Assembly (NCBI GenBank): GCA_964468045.1
Contig: CAYXTO010000008.1
Span: 62,001 to 126,000 of the forward strand
From: JAWKXU01 sp964468045
Lineage (GTDB): Bacteria; Pseudomonadota; Alphaproteobacteria; Sphingomonadales; Sphingomonadaceae
DNA: 64,000 nucleotides
Direction: 5' to 3'
Shown: in pieces, positions 55,586-64,000 of the stretch
Position numbering within the stretch: the stretch's first letter is position 1
How the letters are laid out: each line of letters begins with the position of its first letter
Program-made: the position numbers and the translations under genes
Notes under the pieces: model-generated
Told to the model about the DNA's origin: nothing
The model's database searches: none
The model's input: the letters and a program-made list of their open reading frames with translations, nothing else

Positions 55586-55834
55586 TCAGTAGGTAGAGGG
55601 CGGGTCGCTGGCGGGGAAGCTTTGGTCGCTTGCCTCGTCCGCCTTGCTCCACTTGCCGGCAGGCTCGTCCCGCATGGCCTTCGGCCCGGCGTCGCGCACC
55701 TTCGCGAAATTCTTGTCGTGCGGTTGTCCGCCCGCGAAGGCGGCGTGCCCCTGATCGTGGGCCTTGTTCTTCTGCCAATAGCGATACCCGAGATACCCGG
55801 CCGCACCCACAGCTGCAATTTGCAAGAGACTCAT
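55586..55834 (-). CDS. small protein with N-terminal helix, unknown function
   Basis: An 82-residue product with a hydrophobic N-terminal helix (LLQIAAVGAAGYLGYRYWQK) and a polar tail containing DEPAGKWSKADEASDQSFPA then SDPPSTY. The end SDQSFPASDPP is a short motif I have seen in many small sphingomonad proteins, but no family can be named. A GGAAAGGAGA ribosome site precedes the ATG. It lies between murA and the ribbon-helix-helix gene and converges on the latter. Confidence 0.75.
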   Translation of the reverse strand: MSLLQIAAVGAAGYLGYRYWQKNKAHDQGHAAFAGGQPHDKNFAKVRDAGPKAMRDEPAGKWSKADEASDQSFPASDPPSTY

Positions 55835-55892
55835 CGATTAATCTCCTTTCCGGCCACCAACGCATATGGGGCGGGAAAGGTCCGGACCTAAT

Positions 55893-57176
55893 TCAATCTT
55901 CGCCCACCCGTTCGATCTGAGCGCCGAGCAAGGCGAGCTTTTCCTCCAGGCGTTCGTAACCACGATCGAGGTGATAGAGCCGGTGGATCTGGGTCTCGCC
56001 TTCCGCCGCCAGCCCCGCAATGACGAGGCTCATCGATGCGCGCAGGTCGGTGGCCATCACTTCCGCCCCGGTGAGCCGGGGCACGCCATGCACGATGGCG
56101 GTGCGACCCGACGTTTCGATATGTGCGCCCATGCGGTTCAACTCGGGAACGTGCATGTAGCGATTCTCGAAGATGGTCTCGGTCAGCACGCTTGTCCCTT
56201 CCGCGCGGCAGAGCAGCGCCATCAGCTGGGCCTGCATGTCGGTGGCGAAGCCGGGATAGGGCGCCGTTGACAGGGTGACCGCCCGCAAGGGCCCGTCCGC
56301 CGCGACCTGGATTCCGCCGGGGCGGGGCTCCACATGAACCCCCGCATCCCGCAGCGCCTGCACGGTCGCTTCCATCTCCTCGATCACCGCATGCTTCAGG
56401 AACACGTCGCCGCCGGTGATCGCCGCGGCGCAGGCATAGCTGCCGGCCTCGATCCGGTCGGACATCACGCGATAGGTCGCGCCATGCAGACGCGACACCC
56501 CATGGATCGTCAGTTCGGACGTCCCGATGCCCTCGATCTCGGCGCCCATGGCCACCAGCAGATTGCACAGGTCGACGATCTCCGGCTCCCGCGCGGCATT
56601 GTGCAGCGTACTCTTGCCCCGCGCGGTGACGGCGGCCATCAGCGCGTTCTCGGTGGCGCCGACCGAAACCACCGGAAAGCTGTAGCGTCCGCCCGGCAGG
56701 CCGCCATCCGGCGCGATCGCCTTCACATAGCCGGCCGCCAGTTCGATATGCGCGCCGAACGCCTCGAGCGCCTTGAGATGGAGGTCGATCGGGCGGTTGC
56801 CGATGGCGCAGCCGCCGGGCAGGGAAACGGTCGCTTCGCCCATCCGCGCGAGCATCGGGCCCAGCACCAGGATCGAGGCGCGCATCTTGCGCACCAGCTC
56901 GTAGGGGGCGACGCTGCTGGTGATGCGCGTCGCCGCCAGCGTCATTACGCGCCCGAAATCCTCCGGCCGGCTGCCGGCGATGGTGGTCGAGATGCCGAAC
57001 TGGTTCATCAGGTGCTGGAAGCCGTCGATATCGGCCAGCCGCGGCAGGTTGCGCAGGGTCAGCGGCTCGTCGGTGAGCAGGGCGCAGGGAAGCAGGGTGA
57101 GCGCCGCGTTCTTGGCCCCGGAAACGGGAATGGTGCCGGAAAGGCGCTTGCCGCCCTCGATGATGATCTTGTCCAT
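55893..57176 (-). CDS. murA: UDP-N-acetylglucosamine 1-carboxyvinyltransferase
   Basis: A 427-residue cytoplasmic enzyme that adds enolpyruvate to UDP-GlcNAc, the first step to peptidoglycan. The active-site Cys123 is in LPGGCAIGNRPIDLH, the target of fosfomycin, so the enzyme should be sensitive. IIIEGGKRLSGTIPVSGAKN and LPRLADID open the chain, and the second domain has EATVQALRDAG and the late RTAIVHGVPRLTGAEVMATDLRAS. Length is standard. It is divergent from galU, 83 bases away. Confidence 0.97.
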   Translation of the reverse strand: MDKIIIEGGKRLSGTIPVSGAKNAALTLLPCALLTDEPLTLRNLPRLADIDGFQHLMNQFGISTTIAGSRPEDFGRVMTLAATRITSSVAPYELVRKMRASILVLGPMLARMGEATVSLPGGCAIGNRPIDLHLKALEAFGAHIELAAGYVKAIAPDGGLPGGRYSFPVVSVGATENALMAAVTARGKSTLHNAAREPEIVDLCNLLVAMGAEIEGIGTSELTIHGVSRLHGATYRVMSDRIEAGSYACAAAITGGDVFLKHAVIEEMEATVQALRDAGVHVEPRPGGIQVAADGPLRAVTLSTAPYPGFATDMQAQLMALLCRAEGTSVLTETIFENRYMHVPELNRMGAHIETSGRTAIVHGVPRLTGAEVMATDLRASMSLVIAGLAAEGETQIHRLYHLDRGYERLEEKLALLGAQIERVGED

Positions 57177-57259
57177 CGCGGCGGTTTAGCGGGAAATACG
57201 CCGGGAGCAAGGCAGGGTGGTTGACGTCCGGCATCCCGACTCCCTATCCCTTCCCTTGC

Positions 57260-58135
57260 ATGAGCAAGCGCAAACCCATCAAGACCGCCGTGTTCCCCGT
57301 TGCGGGGCTCGGCACGCGTTTCCTTCCGGCGACCAAGGCAATCCCCAAGGAATTGCTGCCAATTATCGACCGCCCCCTGATCCAGTATGCGGTGGACGAG
57401 GCGCGCGAGGCCGGGATCGAGCAGATGGTCTTCGTCACCGGGCGGGGCAAGACCGCGATCGTCGAGAATTTCGACATCGCGTTCGAGCTCGAGACGACCA
57501 TGGCCGAGCGAGGCAAGGATCTGTCCGCTCTGGAAGCGACGCGCTTCACGCCCGGCAACCTGATTACCGTGCGCCAGCAGGTCCCGCTCGGCCTCGGCCA
57601 CGCGATCTGGTGCGCCCGCGCGATCGTGGGCCAGGATCCGTTCGCCATACTGCTGCCCGACGAGCTGATGATCGGCCAGCCCGGCTGCATCAGGCAGATG
57701 GTGGAAGCCTATGAGGAAGTGGGCGGCAATCTGATCAGCGTGCTGGAAGTGCCGCCCGAGGAAGTGTCGTCCTATGGCGTCATCGATCCGGGCGAGACCG
57801 TCGGGTCGCTGACCGAGGTCCGGGGGCTGGTCGAAAAGCCGCCGGTGGACCGGGCCCCTTCCAACAAGATCATCTCGGGCCGCTATATCCTGCAGCCGGA
57901 AGTGATGCGCACGCTGGAGAAGCAGGAAAAAGGCACGGGCGGCGAGATCCAGCTGACCGACGCGATGGCGCGCATGATCGGAACCCAACCGTTCCACGCT
58001 GTGACCTTTGCGGGCAAGCGTTACGACTGCGGCAGCAAGACCGGATTCGTAGAAGCGACCCTGGCGCTGGCGCTGGAACGAGAGGACATGGGGGCGGAAA
58101 TCCGCCGGATTGCGGAGCGCCTGCTGCGCGGCTGA
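57260..58135 (+). CDS. galU: UTP--glucose-1-phosphate uridylyltransferase
   Basis: A 291-residue enzyme making UDP-glucose for surface polysaccharides and LPS. The nucleotide-binding stretch is PVAGLGTRFLPATKAIPKEL near 12-31, followed by IIDRPLIQYAVDEA, PLGLGHAIWCAR near 117, PDELMIG near 133 and the sugar site VEKPPVDRAPSN. The ATG at 57260 was taken because it begins the family start (MSKRKPIKTAVFPVAGLGTR); an ATG 39 bases upstream is in frame. A 6-bp stem (GCACCG/CGGTGC, 58147-58164) follows the stop by 11 bases. Divergent from murA. Confidence 0.95.
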   Translation: MSKRKPIKTAVFPVAGLGTRFLPATKAIPKELLPIIDRPLIQYAVDEAREAGIEQMVFVTGRGKTAIVENFDIAFELETTMAERGKDLSALEATRFTPGNLITVRQQVPLGLGHAIWCARAIVGQDPFAILLPDELMIGQPGCIRQMVEAYEEVGGNLISVLEVPPEEVSSYGVIDPGETVGSLTEVRGLVEKPPVDRAPSNKIISGRYILQPEVMRTLEKQEKGTGGEIQLTDAMARMIGTQPFHAVTFAGKRYDCGSKTGFVEATLALALEREDMGAEIRRIAERLLRG

Positions 58136-58260
58136 GCCGGCATGGCGCACCGAAGCGCCGGTGCTGCCAGCAATTTTCCGGGGGATTCAGTTGACGCCGA
58201 ACGCCGAAAAAGTGGCGTTAGGAACCGAGGCGCTTTTTAAGACTTCCCAACGCCTGCAGA

Positions 58261-58944
58261 TTATTCCGGGCCACCCTGGCCGCCGTCGCCACGGGCCAGA
58301 GCAAGAGCCTGCTTCGTGTCGGTTTCGACCATGTAGGGAATGGGATTGACCGCATTGCCGGCGACGCGGACTTCATAATGCAGATGCGGGCCGGTGGAGC
58401 GGCCGGTGGAACCGATATAACCGATCAGCTGGCCCTTCTTCACGCGAGCGCCCGGTTCGACGACGTAGCTGGAAAGATGGCCATAGCGCGTCTGAAGCGA
58501 GGCGCCGTGTTCGATCTGGACATATTTGCCGTAGCTGCTGAACCACTGCGCCATCGAAACGAGGCCATCCGCGGTGGCATAGACCGGCGTGCCGGTCGGG
58601 CCCGCCAGATCCACGCCCTTATGGGCGCGGCGGCCGCCGATCACCGGATGCACCCGCATCCCGTAGTCGCTGGAGAGGCGAGTGCCTTCAACCGGCATCC
58701 GCGAAGGAATGGAGACCTTGCTGGTCGTAGCGGCCGCGCCCTGGCCGGGGCGGCTGTCGAGGGATTGCCAGCTGGCGAACAATTTGTGGAATTGCGCATC
58801 GCCTTCGCCGAGCGGGGATTGACGGTTCGCGGTGTCGGCATTCGCGGTTCCGGCAAGGGCCGGATGGGCACCGATCAGAAGGAAAGCACCTGTCACTGCG
58901 GAAAGAGCCATCCGGAGTCGGCGGGTAAACTGGAATGCGACCAC
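58261..58944 (-). CDS. M23 family peptidoglycan endopeptidase
   Basis: A 227-residue secreted zinc peptidase cutting peptide cross-links of peptidoglycan. A signal peptide (about 1-31, to HPALA) precedes a linker and the M23 (LytM) domain. The zinc motifs are HPVIGGRRAHKGVDLAGPTG, with His and Asp, and GPHLHYEVR (HxH). GSTGRSTGPHLHYEV is intact. The start is a GTG with AAGGA ten bases before it; an ATG at Met12 is an alternative. No coiled coil or LysM is visible, so this is a short form. A small AACGCC/GGCGTT stem-loop (58200-58219) lies downstream. Confidence 0.93.
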   Translation of the reverse strand: MVAFQFTRRLRMALSAVTGAFLLIGAHPALAGTANADTANRQSPLGEGDAQFHKLFASWQSLDSRPGQGAAATTSKVSIPSRMPVEGTRLSSDYGMRVHPVIGGRRAHKGVDLAGPTGTPVYATADGLVSMAQWFSSYGKYVQIEHGASLQTRYGHLSSYVVEPGARVKKGQLIGYIGSTGRSTGPHLHYEVRVAGNAVNPIPYMVETDTKQALALARGDGGQGGPE

Positions 58945-59112
58945 GCGTTTTTCGTCCTTAAATCTTTCGGCACCCCGTAAAGCGCCGAACCGATCCCGCT
59001 GGCTGACACGGAAAAAGCGCTATTCGCTTCCGCCGCTACCAGCCTGAAATCTATTCTGAGATTGAACGGACCCCCCCGCCATCTCGTGCGCTGTGCTTAT
59101 CCCGGCAGAATC

Positions 59113-59937
59113 CTAACAGGCAATGGCTGCGTAGAAGTCTCGCGATAAACCGGCTGCAAGACGCGCTGAGTCGTTGAATGGCGGCTTCAAACCGCCCCGG
59201 AAGTGGCTTTCGACCAGCCTTTTCCAGGTTGATTGGGGTGCTTCGCTTCGTCTTGCGCACAGGGCGACGAAATGACTTGTGCCGATGCGGACATGGCGAA
59301 TTTCGTCGTCAAGGATTCTCTCGAGGATCCGCGCGCCATGTTCGTCACCCGCCGCGCGGACCCGGTGCAGCGTGGCCGGGGTGACGTCCAGCCCGCGCGC
59401 CTCCAGCACCATGGGAACGATCGCCAGTCGGGCGGCGGCATCGTGGCGGGTCTTCTCCGCCGCTTCCCACAGGCCGTCATGGGCGGGCAAGGCGCCGTAG
59501 AAGCTGCCCAGGCCGCGCAGCTTGCGTTCGAGCAGCGCGAAATGCATGGCTTCGTCCGCCGCGACCGACAGGAAATCCGAAACGAAACCTTCGCCCATCT
59601 CGCCGCCAAACCGGCCGGCCATGTCGAGCGCAAGGTCGATCGCCACGAACTCGATATGGGCCAGCGCGTGCCACAAGGCGATCCGGGCCCGTTCCGACCC
59701 GCCGCGTCCGCGCTTGGGCATCCGCGCGGGAGGCAGCAGCTCGGGGCGTTCCGGCCGCCCCGGCCGTTCGGGCATGGCCGTGTCGAACACCGGCGCCAGC
59801 CGACCGCCGCACCATTCCCGCGCGACGGCGCGCGCTGCCATCACCTTGTCGCGCGGCTCGCTCGCCAGCAATGCGGCGCGAATCGCCGCGCCGGCGGATT
59901 GGGGGGCGGATTGAGGGGCTAAGGAGCGTGCAGTCAC
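59113..59937 (-). CDS. DUF455 family ferritin-like protein
   Basis: A 274-residue soluble protein of the DUF455 group. The four-helix ferritin-like core carries Glu and His of a likely di-metal site (HALAHIEFVAIDLALDMAGRF, FLSVAADEAMHFALLERKLRGLGSFYG, IVPMVLEARGLDVTP and ILDDEIRHVRIGTSHFVALC). Function is not known; related proteins are linked to tRNA or lipid modification. The start is a GTG whose last bases form the stop of bcp (GTGA), so translation is coupled. It ends the glnE-bcp-DUF455 run. Confidence 0.88.
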   Translation of the reverse strand: MTARSLAPQSAPQSAGAAIRAALLASEPRDKVMAARAVAREWCGGRLAPVFDTAMPERPGRPERPELLPPARMPKRGRGGSERARIALWHALAHIEFVAIDLALDMAGRFGGEMGEGFVSDFLSVAADEAMHFALLERKLRGLGSFYGALPAHDGLWEAAEKTRHDAAARLAIVPMVLEARGLDVTPATLHRVRAAGDEHGARILERILDDEIRHVRIGTSHFVALCARRSEAPQSTWKRLVESHFRGGLKPPFNDSARLAAGLSRDFYAAIAC

Positions 59938-60410
59938 GCCAGGGCGCGCGCGGCTTCGAGCACTTCGGCGGCGTGGCCCTTCACCTTCACCTTGCGCCAC
60001 ACCCGCGCGATCGTTCCATCCCGGTCGACCAGATAGGTGGTCCGCTCCATCCCCATGTATTTGCGGCCATACAGGCTTTTTTCGGTCCAGATGCCGAGCG
60101 CCTCGGCCAGCCCGTCCGTTTCCGGATCGGTCGCGAGCGGCGCCTTCAGCCCGTGCTTGGCGATGAAATTGCTGTGCTTCTTCGCCGAATCCCTGCTGAT
60201 CCCCAGCAGCCCCGTGCCGGCCTTTCCGAAATCGCCCGCCAGCGCGCCGAAATCGATGTTCTCCGTGGTGCAGCCGGGCGTGTTGTCCTTGGGATAGAAG
60301 AACAGCACTAGCTTGCGCCCCTTGAAATCCGATGGGCGCACCGGGCCGCCATCGGGAGTTTCCAGCGCGATATCGGGCATGCGGTCGCCCACGTCGGGTC
60401 GGTCACTCAT
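59934..60410 (-). CDS. bcp: thioredoxin-dependent peroxiredoxin (BCP/PrxQ family)
   Basis: A 158-residue peroxiredoxin that reduces hydroperoxides. Peroxidatic Cys47 is in YPKDNTPGCTTE. The usual resolving cysteine five residues later (as in TPGCTVQAC) is absent, so this is a one-Cys type that needs an external thiol. The SRDSAKKHSNF block and the TYLVDRDG strand are conserved. The start overlaps the end of glnE by eight bases, and its stop overlaps the DUF455 start by four. Confidence 0.93.
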   Translation of the reverse strand: MSDRPDVGDRMPDIALETPDGGPVRPSDFKGRKLVLFFYPKDNTPGCTTENIDFGALAGDFGKAGTGLLGISRDSAKKHSNFIAKHGLKAPLATDPETDGLAEALGIWTEKSLYGRKYMGMERTTYLVDRDGTIARVWRKVKVKGHAAEVLEAARALA

Positions 60411-63108
60411 CGTCGATCTCCAGCCTTGTTCCGAAACTGTCCTGCCAGGCCGCGGCTATCGCGCGGCGGGCATCGCCAAAATCCGCCAGCAGCGTGGCCA
60501 CATCGCCGCAGCCGCAGGCCCGCGCCAGCACCGCCGCCGCCGCCGGGGCCGGCATTTCCGTATCGGGCGCCAGCAGGCGCGAGGCGACCAGCAGGCGGGT
60601 CGTCAGGTCGTGCGCCTGCGCCACTTCGCCGGGGAGCAAGCCGCGTTCGATCAGCAGGCGTACCGCTTTGCCGAGATCGGGATCGAATCCCGCCCCTTCC
60701 CGCAGCTGCAGGAAGTGCACGACGAATTCGAGATCGACCAGCCCGCCCCGCGCCAGCTTGGCGTCCAGCGGGCCGCGCGGGGGCTTGTGCGCGGCCATCT
60801 CGTCGCGCATCCCGAGCACATCCTGCTTGAGCTTCGCCGGATCGCGGGGCGCGGCCAGCACGCCGGCGATGATTCCGGCCAGCTCATTGCGCGCCGATTC
60901 GGGGCCGTAGAGCGGCCTCGCCCGCGCCAGCGCCATGTGTTCCCAGGTCCAGGCGTCCTCCCGCTGGTAGCGGGCGAAGCTCTCCATGCTGACCGCGAGC
61001 GGCCCCTGCGCGCCTTGCGGGCGCAAGCGCGTATCGACTTGATAAAGCACTCCCTGAGCGGTTGGCACGCTCAGCGCGGCCGTCACTCTCTGGGCCAGGC
61101 GGTTGAAATAATGGGTGACGCCCAGCGGCCGCGCCCCGTCGGATTCGCCGTCCGGCTCGCCGGAGAAGAGGTAGATGATGTCGAGATCGGAGGCATGGGT
61201 CAGCGCGCCGCCGCCGAAGCGGCCCAAGCCCAGCACCATCAGCTCCGCGCCGGGCATGTGGCCGTGCGCCCTTGCAAATTCCTCGGTAGTGGCATCCGCC
61301 GCCACTTTCAGCGCCGCTTCCGCCGTACGGGCGAGGGCGCGCGCGATATCCAACGGATCGTGCGCCGCCTCGATCAGCTGGACCCCGAGCGCGAAGCGGA
61401 GCTCCCCCACCACGCGGCGGATCTGGTCCAGCACGGTTTCATAGCAATCGCCGGCCTCGCGGCGGCCCATGCGTTCCGCCAGCTCCGCCACATCGCCGGG
61501 CAGGTCGAGCGCGCTGGTGTCGATCAGCGCGTCCAGCAGGTCCGCGCGGCGGGCCAGCTCGGTGGCGAGCGGGGGCGCCAGGCTGAGGATATGGACCAGC
61601 TGGTCCAGCAAGCCGGGACGCGCCTGCAACAAGCGAAATAGGTTAACCGCACTCGACAAACTAACCAATAGGGCTTCCCAGCGCAGGAACGCGCCATCTG
61701 GGTCCGGCGCGGCGGCCAGCGCCTTGAACAGGTCCGGCGCCACCACCTCGAAGGCGGAGCGCGCGGCATCGCTGCGCAGGGCGCGGACGCGGCCGTCCGA
61801 CCAGCTTGCGATGCGGGCCGCCATCGCTTCTGCATCGCCGAAGCCCAACTCGGCAAGCCGGGCCGGGGATGCGACCGCCCGGGGGCCGTCGTCGCCCCCC
61901 CCTTCGGACATCTGCTCCAGCAAGGCGTCAAAGCGGGTGCCGACCGTGTCGGTCACCTCGTTCAGCTCCGCCAGCAGCGCCGCCCCGTCGGGCAGCCCGT
62001 CGAGCCGGGCCACATTGTCGAGCGCAGCGGGATCGATGGGCAGGCTGTGGGTCTGCCGGTCGTCCACCATCTGCAGCCGGTGTTCCACCACCCGCAGGCG
62101 ATCGTAGCATTCGCCCAGCAGGCGGGCGTCGTCCTGCGGAATCAGACCGGCTTCCGCCAGCGCATCGAGCGCGGGCCGAGTGCCGCGGTGGCGCAGCGTC
62201 GGATTGCGGCCGCCATGGATCAGCTGATGGGTCTGGGCGAAGAATTCCACCTCGCGGATCCCGCCCCGCCCCCGCTTGAGGTCGAAGCCCGGCCCGGGCG
62301 CCTTCGGCCCGTCGTAATGGTCGCGAATCCGCCGGGTGAGGCGGCCGATCTCGAGGATCGCCCCGAAATCGAGGCTGCGCCGCCACACGAATGGCCGGAT
62401 CGCGGCGAGAAAGGCTTCCCCCGCCGCCACGTCGCCGGCGGCGGAGCGGGCGCGGATGAAGGCGGCCCGTTCCCAGGCCAGCGCGCTGGATTCGTAGTGG
62501 CTGAGCGCCGCGTCCAGCGATACCGCGAGCGGCGACACTTCCGATGCCGGGCGCAGGCGCAGATCGACCCGGAAGACATATCCTTCCGCATCCTGCCGGC
62601 CCAGCATCTCCACCACCCGGCGCGCGACGCGCTGCGCGGCCTCGCCCGGATCGTCCCGCTCGCGCCGGGGCAGGCGGGCCGGATCGTAGAGCAGGATCGG
62701 ATCGATGTCGGAGCTGTAATTGAGCTCGCGCGCGCCGTGCTTGCCCAATGCCAGGGCGACGAACCCCGTCGGTTCCTCATCGGGCGTGCGTTCCCGGATC
62801 GCGGCCGCGATCGTCACATCCAGTGCGCGGTCGGCGAAGTCGCTCAGCCGCGTCATCACCATGTCGAGCGGGAAGGCGCCGGTGAGATCGCCGATGGCTA
62901 GCGTCACGGCCAGCGCCAGCCGCTCCCGCCGCAGGGCGGTTTCCACCCGGTCCGCGCCGTCGCCCGCGCGGGATGCCCATGCCAGCGCCGCGTCCGCCTG
63001 GCCTCGCGCCAGCAGTTCGGCCAGTTCCGGCTGTCGCTGCAGCCCTTCCCTCAGGAACGGTGCGTGAGCCTGCGCCCGGGCGATGCCATCTGTCCAATCC
63101 GCGCTCAT
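60403..63108 (-). CDS. glnE: bifunctional glutamine synthetase adenylyltransferase / deadenylase
   Basis: A 901-residue enzyme that adenylylates glutamine synthetase and removes the group again, tuning ammonia assimilation by P-II signals. Two nucleotidyltransferase domains are visible: LGKHGARELNYSSDIDPILLYD near residue 135, with the deadenylase GRGGIREVEFFAQ following, and LGLGRFGGGALTHASDLDIIYLF near 650. The linker and C-terminal helical domains are in place. The ATG at 63108 was chosen; earlier in-frame codons extend into the intergenic space. The length (E. coli has 946) is normal. It is the first gene of a three-gene run. Confidence 0.95.
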   Translation of the reverse strand: MSADWTDGIARAQAHAPFLREGLQRQPELAELLARGQADAALAWASRAGDGADRVETALRRERLALAVTLAIGDLTGAFPLDMVMTRLSDFADRALDVTIAAAIRERTPDEEPTGFVALALGKHGARELNYSSDIDPILLYDPARLPRRERDDPGEAAQRVARRVVEMLGRQDAEGYVFRVDLRLRPASEVSPLAVSLDAALSHYESSALAWERAAFIRARSAAGDVAAGEAFLAAIRPFVWRRSLDFGAILEIGRLTRRIRDHYDGPKAPGPGFDLKRGRGGIREVEFFAQTHQLIHGGRNPTLRHRGTRPALDALAEAGLIPQDDARLLGECYDRLRVVEHRLQMVDDRQTHSLPIDPAALDNVARLDGLPDGAALLAELNEVTDTVGTRFDALLEQMSEGGGDDGPRAVASPARLAELGFGDAEAMAARIASWSDGRVRALRSDAARSAFEVVAPDLFKALAAAPDPDGAFLRWEALLVSLSSAVNLFRLLQARPGLLDQLVHILSLAPPLATELARRADLLDALIDTSALDLPGDVAELAERMGRREAGDCYETVLDQIRRVVGELRFALGVQLIEAAHDPLDIARALARTAEAALKVAADATTEEFARAHGHMPGAELMVLGLGRFGGGALTHASDLDIIYLFSGEPDGESDGARPLGVTHYFNRLAQRVTAALSVPTAQGVLYQVDTRLRPQGAQGPLAVSMESFARYQREDAWTWEHMALARARPLYGPESARNELAGIIAGVLAAPRDPAKLKQDVLGMRDEMAAHKPPRGPLDAKLARGGLVDLEFVVHFLQLREGAGFDPDLGKAVRLLIERGLLPGEVAQAHDLTTRLLVASRLLAPDTEMPAPAAAAVLARACGCGDVATLLADFGDARRAIAAAWQDSFGTRLEIDDE

Positions 63109-63228
63109 ATTCCGCCCGATTGCCCGACCGGCCGCGCAGTGGCAAGCGCGGCTTGCCGATCCGGCGACGCTCTGCCAGTTAACGGGTTCGACCGACCGCT
63201 TCGCCCGATCCTCCTGGAGCGCTTTTCG

Positions 63229-64000
63229 ATGATTCGTTTCCTTGCTGCCGCCGCCGTCCTGATCGGTCTGGCATCCTGTGCCGGCGCGGGAGGTTCCGGT
63301 CCGAAGGCGGGGGCCATCGCCCTTCCGGACGTGCCGCCCGGCGATATCTCCGAGCAGACCATGCGGGACGTCACCCGCATCCTTTCCGCCGACGGGTTCG
63401 AAGGCCGCGCGCCGGGAACGCCGGGCGAGGAGAAGACGCTGGCCTATCTGGTCGAGCGCTTCGCGGCCGCCGGGTTGCAGCCCGGCAACAAGGGTAGCTG
63501 GTTCCAGGACGTTCCGCTGGTCGAGATCACGGGCAAGGAATATGGCCCGCTGATCCTGCATAAGGGCGAGGAAATCCAGCGCTTTGACTATGGCAGCGAC
63601 TGGGTCGGCGTCACCTACCGCATGGAGCCGAGGATCGACCTGAAAGCGAGCGAGCTGGTCTTCGTCGGCTACGGCATCGTCGCGCCGGAGCGCGGCTGGG
63701 ACGATTACGCCGGCATCGACATGAAGGGGAAGACCGCGCTCATTCTCGTCAACGATCCGGACTATGACGCGAAGGGCCTGAAGGGCATCTTCAACGGCCG
63801 GGCGATGACCTATTACGGGCGCTGGACCTACAAGTTCGAGGAAGCGGCCCGGCAGGGCGCGGCGGCTGCGCTGATCGTGCACGATACATTCCCGGCCGCC
63901 TACGGCTGGAATGTGGTGGAATCGAGCTGGTCGGGCCCGCAGGCCTATGCCGGCGGAAAGGCGGATGGCCCACCGCCGTCCCTGATGAACGGCTGGGTGC
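63229..64000 (+). CDS. M28-type metallopeptidase lipoprotein, C-terminus beyond the window
   Basis: 257 residues are visible before the frame leaves the window. The N-terminus is a lipoprotein signal (MIRFLAAAAVLIGLASC, Cys17). The start of the M28 fold follows (ISADGFEGRAPGTPGEEKTLAYLVERFAAAGLQ, a typical binding-side block), then a protease-associated (PA) insert (SELVFVGYGIVAPERGWDDYAGIDMKGKTALILVNDPDY). The catalytic zinc motifs would lie beyond the edge, so activity cannot be checked. The ATG is preceded by GGAG ten bases upstream. It is divergent from glnE. Confidence 0.85.
   Translation, partial: MIRFLAAAAVLIGLASCAGAGGSGPKAGAIALPDVPPGDISEQTMRDVTRILSADGFEGRAPGTPGEEKTLAYLVERFAAAGLQPGNKGSWFQDVPLVEITGKEYGPLILHKGEEIQRFDYGSDWVGVTYRMEPRIDLKASELVFVGYGIVAPERGWDDYAGIDMKGKTALILVNDPDYDAKGLKGIFNGRAMTYYGRWTYKFEEAARQGAAAALIVHDTFPAAYGWNVVESSWSGPQAYAGGKADGPPPSLMNGWV

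Noticed and set aside
58200..58219. Terminator after galU or the M23 gene
   Set aside because: A 6-bp AACGCC/GGCGTT hairpin exists, but no T-run follows on either strand.
60313..61641. 442-codon open frame antisense to glnE
   Set aside because: glnE has both nucleotidyltransferase motifs. The antisense chain is Arg/Gln/Ala-rich without structure.

Overview
The window is about 66% GC, densely coded, and looks like the chromosome of an alphaproteobacterium of the order Sphingomonadales (Erythrobacteraceae or Sphingomonadaceae). Pointers are a large TIGR01782-type TonB-dependent receptor, methionine synthase split into two genes with an ArsR-methyltransferase regulator, a PabB-PabC fusion, exosortase A-associated polysaccharide genes, polyhydroxybutyrate genes, and many 1-4 base overlaps between neighbouring genes. 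No tRNA, rRNA, CRISPR array, insertion sequence or plasmid function was seen. The assignment rests on gene content only.

Layout. 1-4.4 kb: a cut lipoprotein gene, then a TonB receptor and beta-propeller phytase overlapping by one base, preceded by a likely PhoB box. 4.4-9.5 kb: YqgE, an asparagine synthase-type amidotransferase, a tandem PilZ protein and a HerA-like ATPase. 9.9-14 kb: pabBC, an aminotransferase, an RluA-type pseudouridine synthase and arfB, all overlapping. 14-17.7 kb: rpmG, lolA, a candidate small RNA, a structured 90-base repeat, then xth-ribA-GNAT. 17.7-24.8 kb (minus strand): a beta-helix protein, a small unknown protein and the methionine/SAM-cycle operon (regulator, metF, two halves of MetH), whose first start codon lies inside a perfect 20-base palindrome. 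24.9-27.2 kb: Ala-rich lipoproteins, a GlsB-type membrane protein and uppP, with the second copy of the 90-base repeat. 27-31.4 kb: an M13 peptidase and an ABC exporter. 31.6-32.8 kb: a PHA depolymerase.

33.5-38 kb carries an exosortase A-type O-ligase with a small overlapping upstream frame, a divergent glycosyltransferase and an unknown acidic membrane protein. 38.2-44.3 kb is gltBD. 44.4-48.6 kb holds a secreted unknown, an LLM oxidoreductase, ung, a RNase D-like exonuclease and lptC-lptA. 48.7-51.2 kb stands out: two overlapping genes resembling phage tail-fibre and tail-spike proteins, then a low-GC membrane protein. 51.2-53.3 kb is DUF3576-lptE-holA. 53.6-64 kb has a secreted unknown, phaB with an overlapping ribbon-helix-helix gene, murA, galU, an M23 peptidase, the glnE-bcp-DUF455 operon and the start of an M28 peptidase.

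Together these are mostly core functions: envelope building (lptCAE, murA, uppP, galU, lolA, polysaccharide ligation), nitrogen assimilation (gltBD, glnE), the methyl cycle, folate and riboflavin synthesis, and PHB turnover. The less ordinary parts are the phytate-use operon, the SahR-like self-regulated operon, the small RNA and repeat, and the phage-like island beside the LPS transport genes.
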